Source: Prosapia bicincta (Eukaryota > Arthropoda > Insecta > Hemiptera > Cercopidae). Taken from it: a DNA stretch of 64,000 nt. The notes under the pieces are model-generated. The model ran no database searches, was not told where the DNA came from, and saw only the letters and a program-made list of their open reading frames with translations. Shown in pieces: positions 1-12,200 of this stretch. The stretch covers positions 32,210,212 through 32,274,211 of the forward strand of contig JBAIZL010000008.1 of the NCBI GenBank assembly GCA_036971475.1, written 5' to 3'. A program made the translations under genes and the position numbers. Positions within the stretch are counted from its first letter, which is position 1; each line of letters opens with the position of its first letter.

Positions 1-1150
1 AGATTAGATAAAGGCAATACTTATCCAGTTAGATTATATAAAGACCTCACTTTTTCAGTTATATCCTGGTAAAACTTTGCTCATTCATTTAAGTTTAATT
101 AAATACTTTTCTTATTTAGTTACATTTGTTTAAGACTTTACTTATGCAGTAAGATTCAAGTGAAGGCATTACTTATTAAGTTAGATTAGATAAAGGCAAT
201 ACTTATCCAGTTAGATTATATAAAGACCTCACTTTTTCAGTTATAACCTGGTAAAACTTTGCTCATTCATTTAAGTTTAATTAAATACTTTTCTTATTTA
301 GTTACATTTGTTTAAGACTTTACTTATGCAGTAAGATTCAAGTGAAGGCATTACTGATTCAGTTAGATTAGATAAAGGCAATACTTATCCAGTTAGATTA
401 TATAAAGACCTCACTTTTTCAGTTATATCCTGGTAAAACTTTGCTCATTCATTTAAGTTTAATTAAATACTTTTCTTATTTAGTTACACTTGTTTAAGAC
501 TTTACTTATGCAGTAAGATTCAAGTGAAGGCATTACTTATTAAGTTAGATTAGATAAAGGCAATACTTATCCAGTTAGATTATATAAAGACCTCACTTTT
601 TCAGTTATAACCTGGTAAAACTTTGCTCATTCATTTAAGTTTAATTAAATACTTTTCTTATTTAGTTACATTTGTTTAAGACTTTACTTATGCAGTAAGA
701 TTCAAGTGAAGGCATTACTGATTCAGTTAGATTAGATAAAGGCAATACTTATCCAGTTAGATTATATAAAGACCTCACTTTTTCAGTTATAACCTGGTAA
801 AACTTTGCTCATTCATTTAAGTTTAATTAAATACTTTTCTTATTTAGTTACATTTGTTTAAGACTTTACTTATGCAGTAAGATTCAAGTGAAGGCATTAC
901 TTATTAAGTTAGATTAGATAAAGGCAATACTTATCCAGTTAGATTATATAAAGACCTCACTTTTTCAGTTATAACCTGGTAAAACTTTGCTCATTCATTT
1001 AAGTTTAATTAAATACTTTTCTTATTTAGTTACATTTGTTTAAGACTTTACTTATGCAGTAAGATTCAAGTGAAGGCATTACTTATTAAGTTAGATTAGT
1101 TAAAGGCCTCACTCAATTTAGTTAGATTAGGTAAAAGACCTTACTAATAC
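1..1150 (+). repeat. 182-bp tandem array built from six ~30-bp submonomers
   Basis: Six full units start at 1, 183, 365, 547, 729 and 911, exactly 182 bp apart; a diverged seventh start is at 1093. Each unit splits into six related 30-31-bp monomers of the form AGATTAGGTAAAGACCTTAC plus TCATTCAGTT. The same monomer, reverse-complemented, makes up the 2409-6143 array. The array continues off the left edge of the window. I see no coding potential. Confidence 0.93.
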
Positions 1151-2408
1151 AGTGTGCCTAATATATGACCAAGTAATAGTCTCCATGTTTCACTAAGTTA
1201 AAGGTATAGTTTGTCATTATATTACGGAACAATCTTTGTTCCTTTAATTTGAAGGTATTAGACAACCTAATGAGCTACGAAAAAACTCTTCAATTTAACT
1301 TTTGAATCATTTAGTTATCTCTAACAATGTTTCAGTAACGCCCGATCAAACTTCCTGCATTCTCTTTGGAACATTCTGCATAGAAACTAAAATAAATATC
1401 AGTCGTGACTTTACATAGACAACTAACATTTTGAGTACTGTATGTAACAAAAACATTTACGACATTAGGAAGTAGGTAATCTAACCTTTTAAATGTTCAA
1501 TTTACCTTAGACATTTAGTGCACATCCTAATATATTTCATATAAAAGTTACAAAACCTTATTTATTGCAATAACCTAACATTTTTATTGTCAAACGTTAC
1601 AAGGTATTAAAATTTTACTTTGAAATAATTTTATTTTAATTTTACTTATTTTATTATTAATATTTTATTAATCAATCAATAACAGGTAAATATTTTAGGC
1701 GCCTAAATGTAACGTTACCGTAATAGAACTCAATATAATTTACCAAAAATATATAATTTAGACTAAATCTGTTTACGATACAGAATGAAACACAACCTGC
1801 GAGAAATAAAAACTGCTGTTGTAAAAGCAGCTTATTCTTACAGCTAATATTTTCGTCCCAGAATAAAAGCAGCTGTTGTATATGTTATTTTAACAGCTGT
1901 TGTATGAAATCATACGTTATCAAGAAAAGTAATTAATGAAGTAAAAATGTGTTCAACCTAAATCATTAATAGCCTGTTGGTGAAGACGGGAATAGCTGTA
2001 AGCGTCGTCATCCGACAAGGTTTAGCTTACGGAAAATATCGGGATAAAATGTTTTAATCCTGGTATTGTTACACGTTTTCGAGTTAATTCGTTATGACGT
2101 AACATTTTACCGCTTTATATTCGTGTATTTTCTTTTATAAACTGAACCATAGAAACTACACTTGAAAAGAAATTATTAAAGAGTGGATACAACACTTTTA
2201 TCTATCTGTAACAGGTCAGTAACAGAGTTTCAATGTACAAATTATCAATAGTCACTTCTCTGTTGTTTTTCCTTTTCTGTCAAATAAATTCACGACGAAA
2301 GTAAAAAGGAGTTTCTGGGCGAATTAAATTTAACTCGTATTGTTCATTTGATGTTTTATCTGGTTCTTGAATATTTCTTTATACACGTTTTGGGTAAAAA
2401 CGGTTAGC
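1151..2408. other. non-repetitive AT-rich spacer, no gene recognised
   Basis: This stretch separates the two oppositely oriented blocks of the 30-bp family. It is AT-rich, with short imperfect CAGCTGTTGT-type repeats near 1810-1910. I found no long open frame, no exon with a recognisable protein match and no RNA gene. Confidence 0.6.
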
Positions 2409-5400
2409 CTGAATCCAACTGAGTGAAAAAACGTCTTTACCCAAATAAAACAAAATGAGTAAGGTCTTTACTTATTCTAACTGAATAAGAAAGGTCATTA
2501 CCTAATCTAACTGAATGCTTAAGGTCTTTACCTAATCTAACTGAATGAGTCAAGTTTTTACCTAATGTAGCTGAATGAGTAAGGTCTTTTACCCAATCTA
2601 ACTGAATGAATAAGATCATCACCTAAATCTAACTGAAATGAGTAAGGTCTTTTACCTAATCTAACTGAATGAATAAGATCATCACCTAAATCTAACTGAA
2701 ATGAGTAAGGTCTTTTACCTAATATAACTGAATGAATAAGGTCATCACCTAAATCTAACTGAAATGAGTAAGGTCTTTTACCTAATCTAACTGAATGAAT
2801 AAGATCATCACCTAAATCTAACTGAATGAGTAAGGTCTTTTACCTAATCTAACTGAATGAATAAGGTCATCACCTAAATCTAACTGAATGAGTAAGGTTT
2901 TTTACCTAATCTAACAGAATGAATAAGGTCATCACCTAAATCTAACTGAAATGAGTAAGGTCTTTTACCTAATCTAACTGAATGAATAAGGTCATCACCT
3001 AAATCTAACTGAATGAGTAAGGTCTTTTGCCTAATCTAACTGAATGAATAAGGTCATCACCTAAATCTAACTGAAATGAGTAAGGTCTTTTACCTAATCT
3101 AACTGAATGAATAAGGTCATCACCTAAATCTAACTGAATGAGTAAGGTCTTTTACCTAATCTAACTGAATGAATAAGGTCATCACCTAAATCTAACTGAA
3201 TGAGTAAGGTCTTTTACCTAATCTAACAGAATGAATAAGGTCATCACCTAAATCTAACTGAAATGAGTAAGGTCTTTTACCTAATCTAACTGAATGAATA
3301 AGGTCATCACCTAAATCTAACTGAATGAGTAAGGTCTTTTACCTAATCTAACTGAATGAATAAGGTCATCACCTAAATCTAACTGAATGAGTAAGGTCTT
3401 TTACCTAATCTAACTGAATGAATAAGGTCATCACCTAAATCTAACTGAATGAGTAAGGTCTTTTACCTAATCTAACTGAATGAATAAGGTCATCACCTAA
3501 ATCTAACTGAAATGAGTAAGGTCTTTTACCTAATCTAACTGAATGAATAAGGTCATCACCTAAATCTAACTGAATGAGTAAGGTCTTTTACCTAATCTAA
3601 CTGAATGAATAAGGTCATCACCTAAATCTAACTGAATGAGTAAGGTCTTTTACCTAATCTAACAGAATGAATAAGGTCATCACCTAAATCTAACTGAATG
3701 AGTAAGGTCTTTTACCTAATCTAACAGAATGAATAAGGTCATCACCTAAATCTAACTGAATGAGTAAGGTCTTTTACCTAATCTAACAGAATGAATAAGG
3801 TCATCACCTAAATCTAACTGAATGAGTAAGGTCTTTTACCTAATCTAACAGAATGAATAAGGTCATCACCTAAATCTAACTGAATGAATAAGGTCATCAC
3901 CTAAATCTAACTGAATGAGTAAGGTCTTTTACCTAATCTAACTGAATGAATAAGGTCATCACCTAAATCTAACTGAATGAGTAAGGTCTTTTACCTAATC
4001 TAACTGAATGAATAAGGTCATCACCTAAATCTAACTGAATGAGTAAGGTCTTTTACCTAATCTAACAGAATGAATAAGGTCATCACCTAAATCTAACTGA
4101 AATGAGTAAGGTCTTTTACCTAATCTAACTGAATGAATAAGGTCATCATCTAAATGTAACTAAATGAGTAAGGTATTTACCAAATCTACTTGAATGAATA
4201 AGGTCATCACCTAAATCTAACTGAAATGAGTAAGGTCTTTTACCTAATCTAACTGAATGAATAAGATCATCACCTAAATCTAACTGAATGAGTAAGGTCT
4301 TTTACCTAATCTAACTGAATGAATAAGGTCATCACCTAAATGTAACTAAATGAGTAAGGTCTTTACCAAATCTACTTGAATGAATAAGGTCATCACCTAA
4401 ATCTAACTGAAATGAGTAAGGTCTTTTACCTATTCTAACTGAATGAATAAGATCATCACCTAAATCTAAGTGAATGAGTAAGGTCTTTTACCTAATCTAA
4501 CTGAATGAATAAGGTCATCACCTAAATCTAACTGAAATGAGTAAGGTCTTTTACCTAATATAACTGAATGAATAAGGTCATCACCTAAATCTAACTGAAT
4601 GAGTAAGGTCTTTTACCAAATCTACTTGAATGAATAAGGTCATCACCTAAATGTAACTAAATGAGTAAGGTCTTTACCAAATCTACTTGAATGAATAAGG
4701 TCATCACCTAAATCTAACTGAATTAGTAAGGTTTTTTTACCTAATCTAACAGAATGAATAAGGTCATTACCTAAATCTAACTGAAATGAGTAAGGTCTTT
4801 TACCAAATCTACTTGAATGAATAAGGTCATCACCTAAATGTAACTAAATGAGTAAGGTCTTTACCAAATCTACTTGAATGAATAAGATCATCACCTAAAT
4901 CTAACTGAATTAGTAAGGTCTTTTACCTATTCTAACTGAATGAATAAGATCATCACCTAAATCTAACTGAAATGAGTAAGGTCTTTTACCAAATCTACTT
5001 GAATGAATAAGGTCATCACCTAAATGTAACTAAATGAGTAAGGTCTTTACCAAATCTACTTGAATGAATAAGATCATCACCTAAATCTAACTGAATTAGT
5101 AAGGTCTTTTACCTAATCTAACTGAATGAATAAGGTCATCACCTAAATCTAACTGAAATGAGTAAGGTCTTTTACCTAATATAACTGAATGAATAAGGTC
5201 ATCACCTAAATCTAAGTGAATGAGTAAGGTCTTTTACCTAATCTAACTGAATGAATAAGGTCATCACCTAAATCTAACTGAAATGAGTAAGGTCTTTTAC
5301 CTAATATAACTGAATGAATAAGGTCATCACCTAAATCTAACTGAATGAGTAAGGTCTTTACCAAATCTACTTGAATGAATAAGGTCATCACCTAAATCTA

Positions 5401-6143
5401 ACTGAATTAGTAAGGTTTTTTTACCTAATCTAACAGAATGAATAAGGTCATCACCTAAATCTAACTGAAATGAGTAAGGTCTTTACCAAATCTACTTGAA
5501 TGAATAAGGTCATCACCTAAATGTAACTAAATGAGTAAGGTCTTTACCAAATCTACTTGAATGAATAAGGTCATCACCTAAATGTAACTAAATGAGTAAG
5601 GTCTTTACCAAATCTACTTGAATGAATAAGATCATCACCTAAATCTAACTGAATTAGTAAGGTCTTTTACCTATTCTAACTGAATGAATAAGATCATCAC
5701 CTAAATCTAAGTGAATGAGTAAGGTCTTTTACCTAATCTAACTGAATGAATAAGGTCATCACCTAAATCTAACTGAAATGAGTAAGGTCTTTTACCTAAT
5801 ATAACTGAATGAATAAGGTCATCACCTAAATCTAACTGAATGAGTAAGGTCTTTTACCAAATCTACTTGAATGAATAAGGTCATCACCTAAATGTAACTA
5901 AATGAGTAAGGTCTTTACCAAATCTACTTGAATGAATAAGGTCATCACCTAAATCTAACTGAATTAGTAAGGTTTTTTTACCAAATCTACTTGAATGAAT
6001 AAGGTCATCACCTAAATGTAACTAAATGAGTAAGGTCTTTACCAAATCTACTTGAATGAATAAGGTCATCACCTAAATCTAACTGAATGAGTAAGGTTTT
6101 TTTACCTAATCTAACAGAATGAATAAGGTCATCACCTAAATCT
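2409..6143 (-). repeat. 30/31-bp minisatellite in ~62-bp dimers, inverted relative to 1-1150
   Basis: The sequence alternates two 31-bp halves: GAGTAAGGTCTTTTACCTAA plus TCTAACTGAAT, and GAATAAGGTCATCACCTAAA plus TCTAACTGAAT. About 60 dimers are present. From about 4140 a third and fourth subtype appear (ACCAAATCTACTTGAAT and AAATGTAACTAAAT), and dimers of different types are interleaved. The reverse complement is the submonomer of the 1-1150 array. The short open frame near its left end is satellite sequence, not a gene. Confidence 0.93.
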
Positions 6144-6330
6144 GATTCACCTAAACCTTACTAATTCAGTTCAATTTGCTAAAGAACTTACTCAATCAGT
6201 TAGATTTAGGTGATGACTTTATTTATTCAGTTAGATTAGGTAAAGAACTTACTCATTCAGTTAGATTAGGTAAAGACCTTACTCAATCAGTTAGATATAG
6301 GGGATGACCTTATTCATTCAGTTAGGCCAT
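6144..6330 (+). repeat. short block of the 30-bp family back in + orientation
   Basis: At about 6144-6150 the orientation flips. The next roughly five monomers read AGTTAGATTAGGTAAAGA-type on the + strand, as in 1-1150. The flip is abrupt, within about 10 bases, and marks an inversion breakpoint inside the family. Confidence 0.85.
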
Positions 6331-6964
6331 TCATGTTTCAAGGCCATTCTTCCGTTAATGTCTTTGTCAGACGCAACTTTTAAAAAGAACACGGAAGCGG
6401 TTCCTTCCTGAAGAGCTTAACCTTGCATTTGATTATCTCCAAGACGATTGATATATAGACCTAATAGAAATCCCCTCACTTTTATAGCGGTCACCGAACT
6501 CCACTGGAGTTCCAGATGGGCAACTCTGCACGGTAGTTATATCTGCGCCGGGTAGTCTTCCCTCCATTCCTGAACTTATTGATTTTAGATTTAGTTATCA
6601 AAGGAGATAAATCAAGAGATGTAGTAACAGATTACGTCTTAAGCAACATTGGTGTTACAGGCTATACTTAATTAATTGCATAATTATAGAGAATATTTTG
6701 AATAATAAATTTGGTTACAAGTAACATTTTGACTGTAAAGGTTTACAATTTTCCTATGCAAATATTTATTAACAGTTTATTAATTAACAAATAATTTATA
6801 AACATAATCATGACTGATTTATATTTAAATCTGTTGAATTTTAGAAAATAACAGGCGGACATTTCTGTTTAGGAAGAAAGAGATGCGTCTATGGTGACAA
6901 GATTTCATAGCAATCTGAGGAGAGCAGCGTCATCTATTAGAGTATGTATAAATATAGTTTGTAA
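6331..6964. other. single-copy DNA, nothing recognised
   Basis: Non-repetitive sequence. The part from about 6340 to 6560 is less AT-rich than its surroundings, but I could find no protein similarity or splice-bounded open segment I would defend. Confidence 0.45.
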
Positions 6965-7227
<263 letters not shown>

Positions 7228-7869
7228 GCAAACCGCATCTAGTGTAAATGCCCCGATATAGAACCTTACGTTTTCAATAATAATTTGATTAATTATTATG
7301 AAACATTGGTGGTCCGTTAATTTATTTGATATATAAAAGATTTACCTTCTCCAAAAGCAATGCAATCTTCTCTAATGCATATAAACGTCTTGCGATTTTA
7401 TACCGAAAATTGTCAGAATAAATAAATAATTCTGAAGTAATATATTTATCACAAAATAGTAATCGGTAATTTGAAAATACGTCAAATGTTGTTAAATGTA
7501 TGGTACCTCTACACTAACAATTTTTAGAGATACAAAAATATCGTTACCAAAGCAAATCAATTGCTAAGGAAATCTGTATGAACAGGATAGAGCTGGATTA
7601 AACCAGATCCAAAAAATGCTGTCAATCGTAGTACACAATATAGTGGTTTATAAACAACAAGGTTCAATAGACTGGTCTCTAGAAAGGGGAAGCATTAGGT
7701 TGTGTAAATGTTACACTATTTGGGGAATAGATCATATTATTGTTATACCATTGTTCCTATTAAAAAAACTTCATACTATAAACAGCAAAAAATATTAACA
7801 TTATTATTATTATATTATCTGCCAACAAATATCACACACTCGTTGTCTTCTATATTTATCTTATTTTAA
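7228..7869. other. AT-rich single-copy DNA, nothing recognised
   Basis: No repeat, RNA gene or convincing coding segment. A 60-codon open frame at 7616-7798 has no recognisable motif and no supporting context. Confidence 0.5.
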
Positions 7870-9180
7870 AAATTTTTATGAATATACCTACTTACCTAAC
7901 TACATACCTACTTAAGTAACTATTTACCTACGTAGATAACTATATACCTACTTACCTAACAACATACCTACTTACGTAACTATTTACCAACCTACCTAAC
8001 TATATACCTACTACCTAACTACATACCTACTTATGTAACTATATAGCTACTTAACTAACTTGATACCTACTTACCTACATAACTCTCTAAACAAATATCT
8101 AACTAAATACCTATTTACCTACTTATTAACTATATACCTACGTACCTAACTACATGCCTATTTACCTAACTATCTATATACCTACTTATTAACTATATAC
8201 CTACGTACCTAACTACATGCCTATTTACCTAACTATCTATATACCTACTTACCTAACTTTATACCTACTTACCTAACTATCTATATACCTACTTACCTAG
8301 CATTATTCCAACTTACCTAACTACATACCTTTTTACCTAACTATCTATATACCTACTTACCTAGCTTTATACCTACTTACCTAACTACATACCTATTTAC
8401 CTAACTATCTATATACCTACTTACCTAGCTTTATACCTACTTACCTAACTACATACCTATTTACCTAACTATCTATATACCTACTTACCTAGTTTTATAC
8501 CAACTTACCTAACTACATGCCTATTTACCTAACTATCTATACACCTACTTACCTAACTTTATACCTACTTACCTAACTACATACTAATTTACCTAACTAT
8601 CTATATACCTACTTACCTAGCTTTACACCTACTTACCTAACTAACTATATACCTTCTTACCTAACAACATACTTAGTTACGTAACAATTTACCAACTTAC
8701 CTAACAATATACCTAAACACATACCTACTAACAAATCAATTTACCTACTTACCTAAAATATACCTACCTACCTATATAAATAACTACTTAACTAACTAAC
8801 AAGTACGTACGCAACTAACGATATATATACTTACCTATGTATATATCTACTTACCTAACTAACTATGTACCTACTTACCTTACTATATACCTACTTACCT
8901 AACTGTATACCTACTTACCTAAATAACTCTCTATACCGATTTACCTAACTACATACCTATTTACGTACTTAACTAACTACATACCTACCTATCAACTATA
9001 TACCTATGTACCTAACTATCTATATACCTACTTACCTAACTATATACCTACTTACCCAACTATCTATATACCTACTTACCTAACTAATGATTTACCTACT
9101 TACCTAAATATATACCTACTTACTTAACTATATACCTACTCAACTAAGTATGTACCTACTTAATTAACTATATACCTACG
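7870..9180. repeat. degenerate TACCTACTTACCTAACTA-type repeat
   Basis: Built from 8-12-bp modules (ACCTACTT, ACCTAACT, ATATACCT). Between about 8170 and 8640 these are organised into a clearer 64-bp unit carrying CTATCTATAT, CTAGCTTTAT and CTAACTACAT segments. It looks like a tetranucleotide-derived repeat that later acquired a higher-order period. It is not telomeric: there is no uninterrupted (CCTAA)n. Confidence 0.85.
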
Positions 9181-9294
9181 TAAATAATAACCTGTTTTTC
9201 TGTCTGTCTCTGTCACTCTGTTTGTCTGCCTGTTCTCACTATCTCTTTTTCTTTCTATCTATCTATCTATATAATTCTACCTATGTATCATTGT
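9181..9294. repeat. CT/TCTG-rich lead-in to the 43-bp satellite
   Basis: Pyrimidine-rich simple sequence (CTGTCTGTCTCTGTC, then CTATCTATCTATCTAT). It shares the CTGTCT and TATC words of the adjoining 43-bp unit and is a plausible source for it. Confidence 0.6.
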
Positions 9295-12200
9295 CATCCT
9301 CGTTCTGTATGTCTGTATCTCTCTGTCTATACAATATCATCCTCGTTCTGTATGTCTGTATCTCTCTGTCTATACAATATCATCCTCGTTCTGTATGTCT
9401 GTATCTCTCTGTCTATACAATATCATCCTCGTTCTGTATGTCTGTATCTCTCTGTCTATACAATGTCATCCTCGTTCTGTATGTCTGTATCTCTCTGTCT
9501 ATACAATATCATCCTCGTTCTGTATGTCTGTATCTCTCTGTCTATACAATATCATCCTCGTTCTGTATGTCTGTATCTCTCTGTCTATACAATATCATCC
9601 TCGTTCTGTATGTCTGTATCTCTCTGTCTATACAATATCATCCTCGTTCTGTATGTCTGTATCTCTCTGTCTATACAATATCATCCTCGTTCTGTATGTC
9701 TGTATCTCTCTGTCTATACAATATCATCCTCGTTCTGTATGTCTGTATCTCTCTGTCTATACAATATCATCCTCGTTCTGTATGTCTGTATCTCTCTGTC
9801 TATACAATATCATCCTCGTTCTGTATGTCTGTATCTCTCTGTCTATACAATATCATCCTCGTTCTGTATGTCTGTATCTCTCTGTCTATACAATATCATC
9901 CTCGTTCTGTATGTCTGTATCTCTCTGTCTATACAATATCATCCTCGTTCTGTATGTCTGTATCTCTCTGTCTATACAATATCATCCTCGTTCTGTATGT
10001 CTGTATCTCTCTGTCTATACAATATCATCCTCGTTCTGTATGTCTGTATCTCTCTGTCTATACAATATCATCCTCGTTCTGTATGTCTGTATCTCTCTGT
10101 CTATACAATATCATCCTCGTTCTGTATGTCTGTATCTCTCTGTCTATACAATATCATCCTCGTTCTGTATGTCTGTATCTCTCTGTCTATACAATATCAT
10201 CCTCGTTCTGTATGTCTGTATCTCTCTGTCTATACAATATCATCCTCGTTCTGTATGTCTGTATCTCTCTGTCTATACAATATCATCCTCGTTCTGTATG
10301 TCTGTATCTCTCTGTCTATACAATATCATCCTCGTTCTGTATGTCTGTATCTCTCTGTCTATACAATATCATCCTCGTTCTGTATGTCTGTATCTCTCTG
10401 TCTATACAATATCATCCTCGTTCTGTATGTCTGTATCTCTCTGTCTATACAATATCATCCTCGTTCTGTATGTCTGTATCTCTCTGTCTATACAATATCA
10501 TCCTCGTTCTGTATGTCTGTATCTCTCTGTCTATACAATATCATCCTCGTTCTGTATGTCTGTATCTCTCTGTCTATACAATATCATCCTCGTTCTGTAT
10601 GTCTGTATCTCTCTGTCTATACAATATCATCCTCGTTCTGTATGTCTGTATCTCTCTGTCTATACAATATCATCCTCGTTCTGTATGTCTGTATCTCTCT
10701 GTCTATACAATATCATCCTCGTTCTGTATGTCTGTATCTCTCTGTCTATACAATATCATCCTCGTTCTGTATGTCTGTATCTCTCTGTCTATACAATATC
10801 ATCCTCGTTCTGTATGTCTGTATCTCTCTGTCTATACAATATCATCCTCGTTCTGTATGTCTGTATCTCTCTGTCTATACAATATCATCCTCGTTCTGTA
10901 TGTCTGTATCTCTCTGTCTATACAATATCATCCTCGTTCTGTATGTCTGTATCTCTCTGTCTATACAATATCATCCTCGTTCTGTATGTCTGTATCTCTC
11001 TGTCTATACAATATCATCCTCGTTCTGTATGTCTGTATCTCTCTGTCTATACAATATCATCCTCGTTCTGTATGTCTGTATCTCTCTGTCTATACAATAT
11101 CATCCTCGTTCTGTATGTCTGTATCTCTCTGTCTATACAATATCATCCTCGTTCTGTATGTCTGTATCTCTCTGTCTATACAATATCATCCTCGTTCTGT
11201 ATGTCTGTATCTCTCTGTCTATACAATATCATCCTCGTTCTGTATGTCTGTATCTCTCTGTCTATACAATATCATCCTCGTTCTGTATGTCTGTATCTCT
11301 CTGTCTATACAATATCATCCTCGTTCTGTATGTCTGTATCTCTCTGTCTATACAATATCATCCTCGTTCTGTATGTCTGTATCTCTCTGTCTATACAATA
11401 TCATCCTCGTTCTGTATGTCTGTATCTCTCTGTCTATACAATATCATCCTCGTTCTGTATGTCTGTATCTCTCTGTCTATACAATATCATCCTCGTTCTG
11501 TATGTCTGTATCTCTCTGTCTATACAATATCATCCTCGTTCTGTATGTCTGTATCTCTCTGTCTATACAATATCATCCTCGTTCTGTATGTCTGTATCTC
11601 TCTGTCTATACAATATCATCCTCGTTCTGTATGTCTGTATCTCTCTGTCTATACAATATCATCCTCGTTCTGTATGTCTGTATCTCTCTGTCTATACAAT
11701 ATCATCCTCGTTCTGTATGTCTGTATCTCTCTGTCTATACAATATCATCCTCGTTCTGTATGTCTGTATCTCTCTGTCTATACAATATCATCCTCGTTCT
11801 GTATGTCTGTATCTCTCTGTCTATACAATATCATCCTCGTTCTGTATGTCTGTATCTCTCTGTCTATACAATATCATCCTCGTTCTGTATGTCTGTATCT
11901 CTCTGTCTATACAATATCATCCTCGTTCTGTATGTCTGTATCTCTCTGTCTATACAATATCATCCTCGTTCTGTATGTCTGTATCTCTCTGTCTATACAA
12001 TATCATCCTCGTTCTGTATGTCTGTATCTCTCTGTCTATACAATATCATCCTCGTTCTGTATGTCTGTATCTCTCTGTCTATACAATATCATCCTCGTTC
12101 TGTATGTCTGTATCTCTCTGTCTATACAATATCATCCTCGTTCTGTATGTCTGTATCTCTCTGTCTATACAATATCATCCTCGTTCTGTATGTCTGTATC

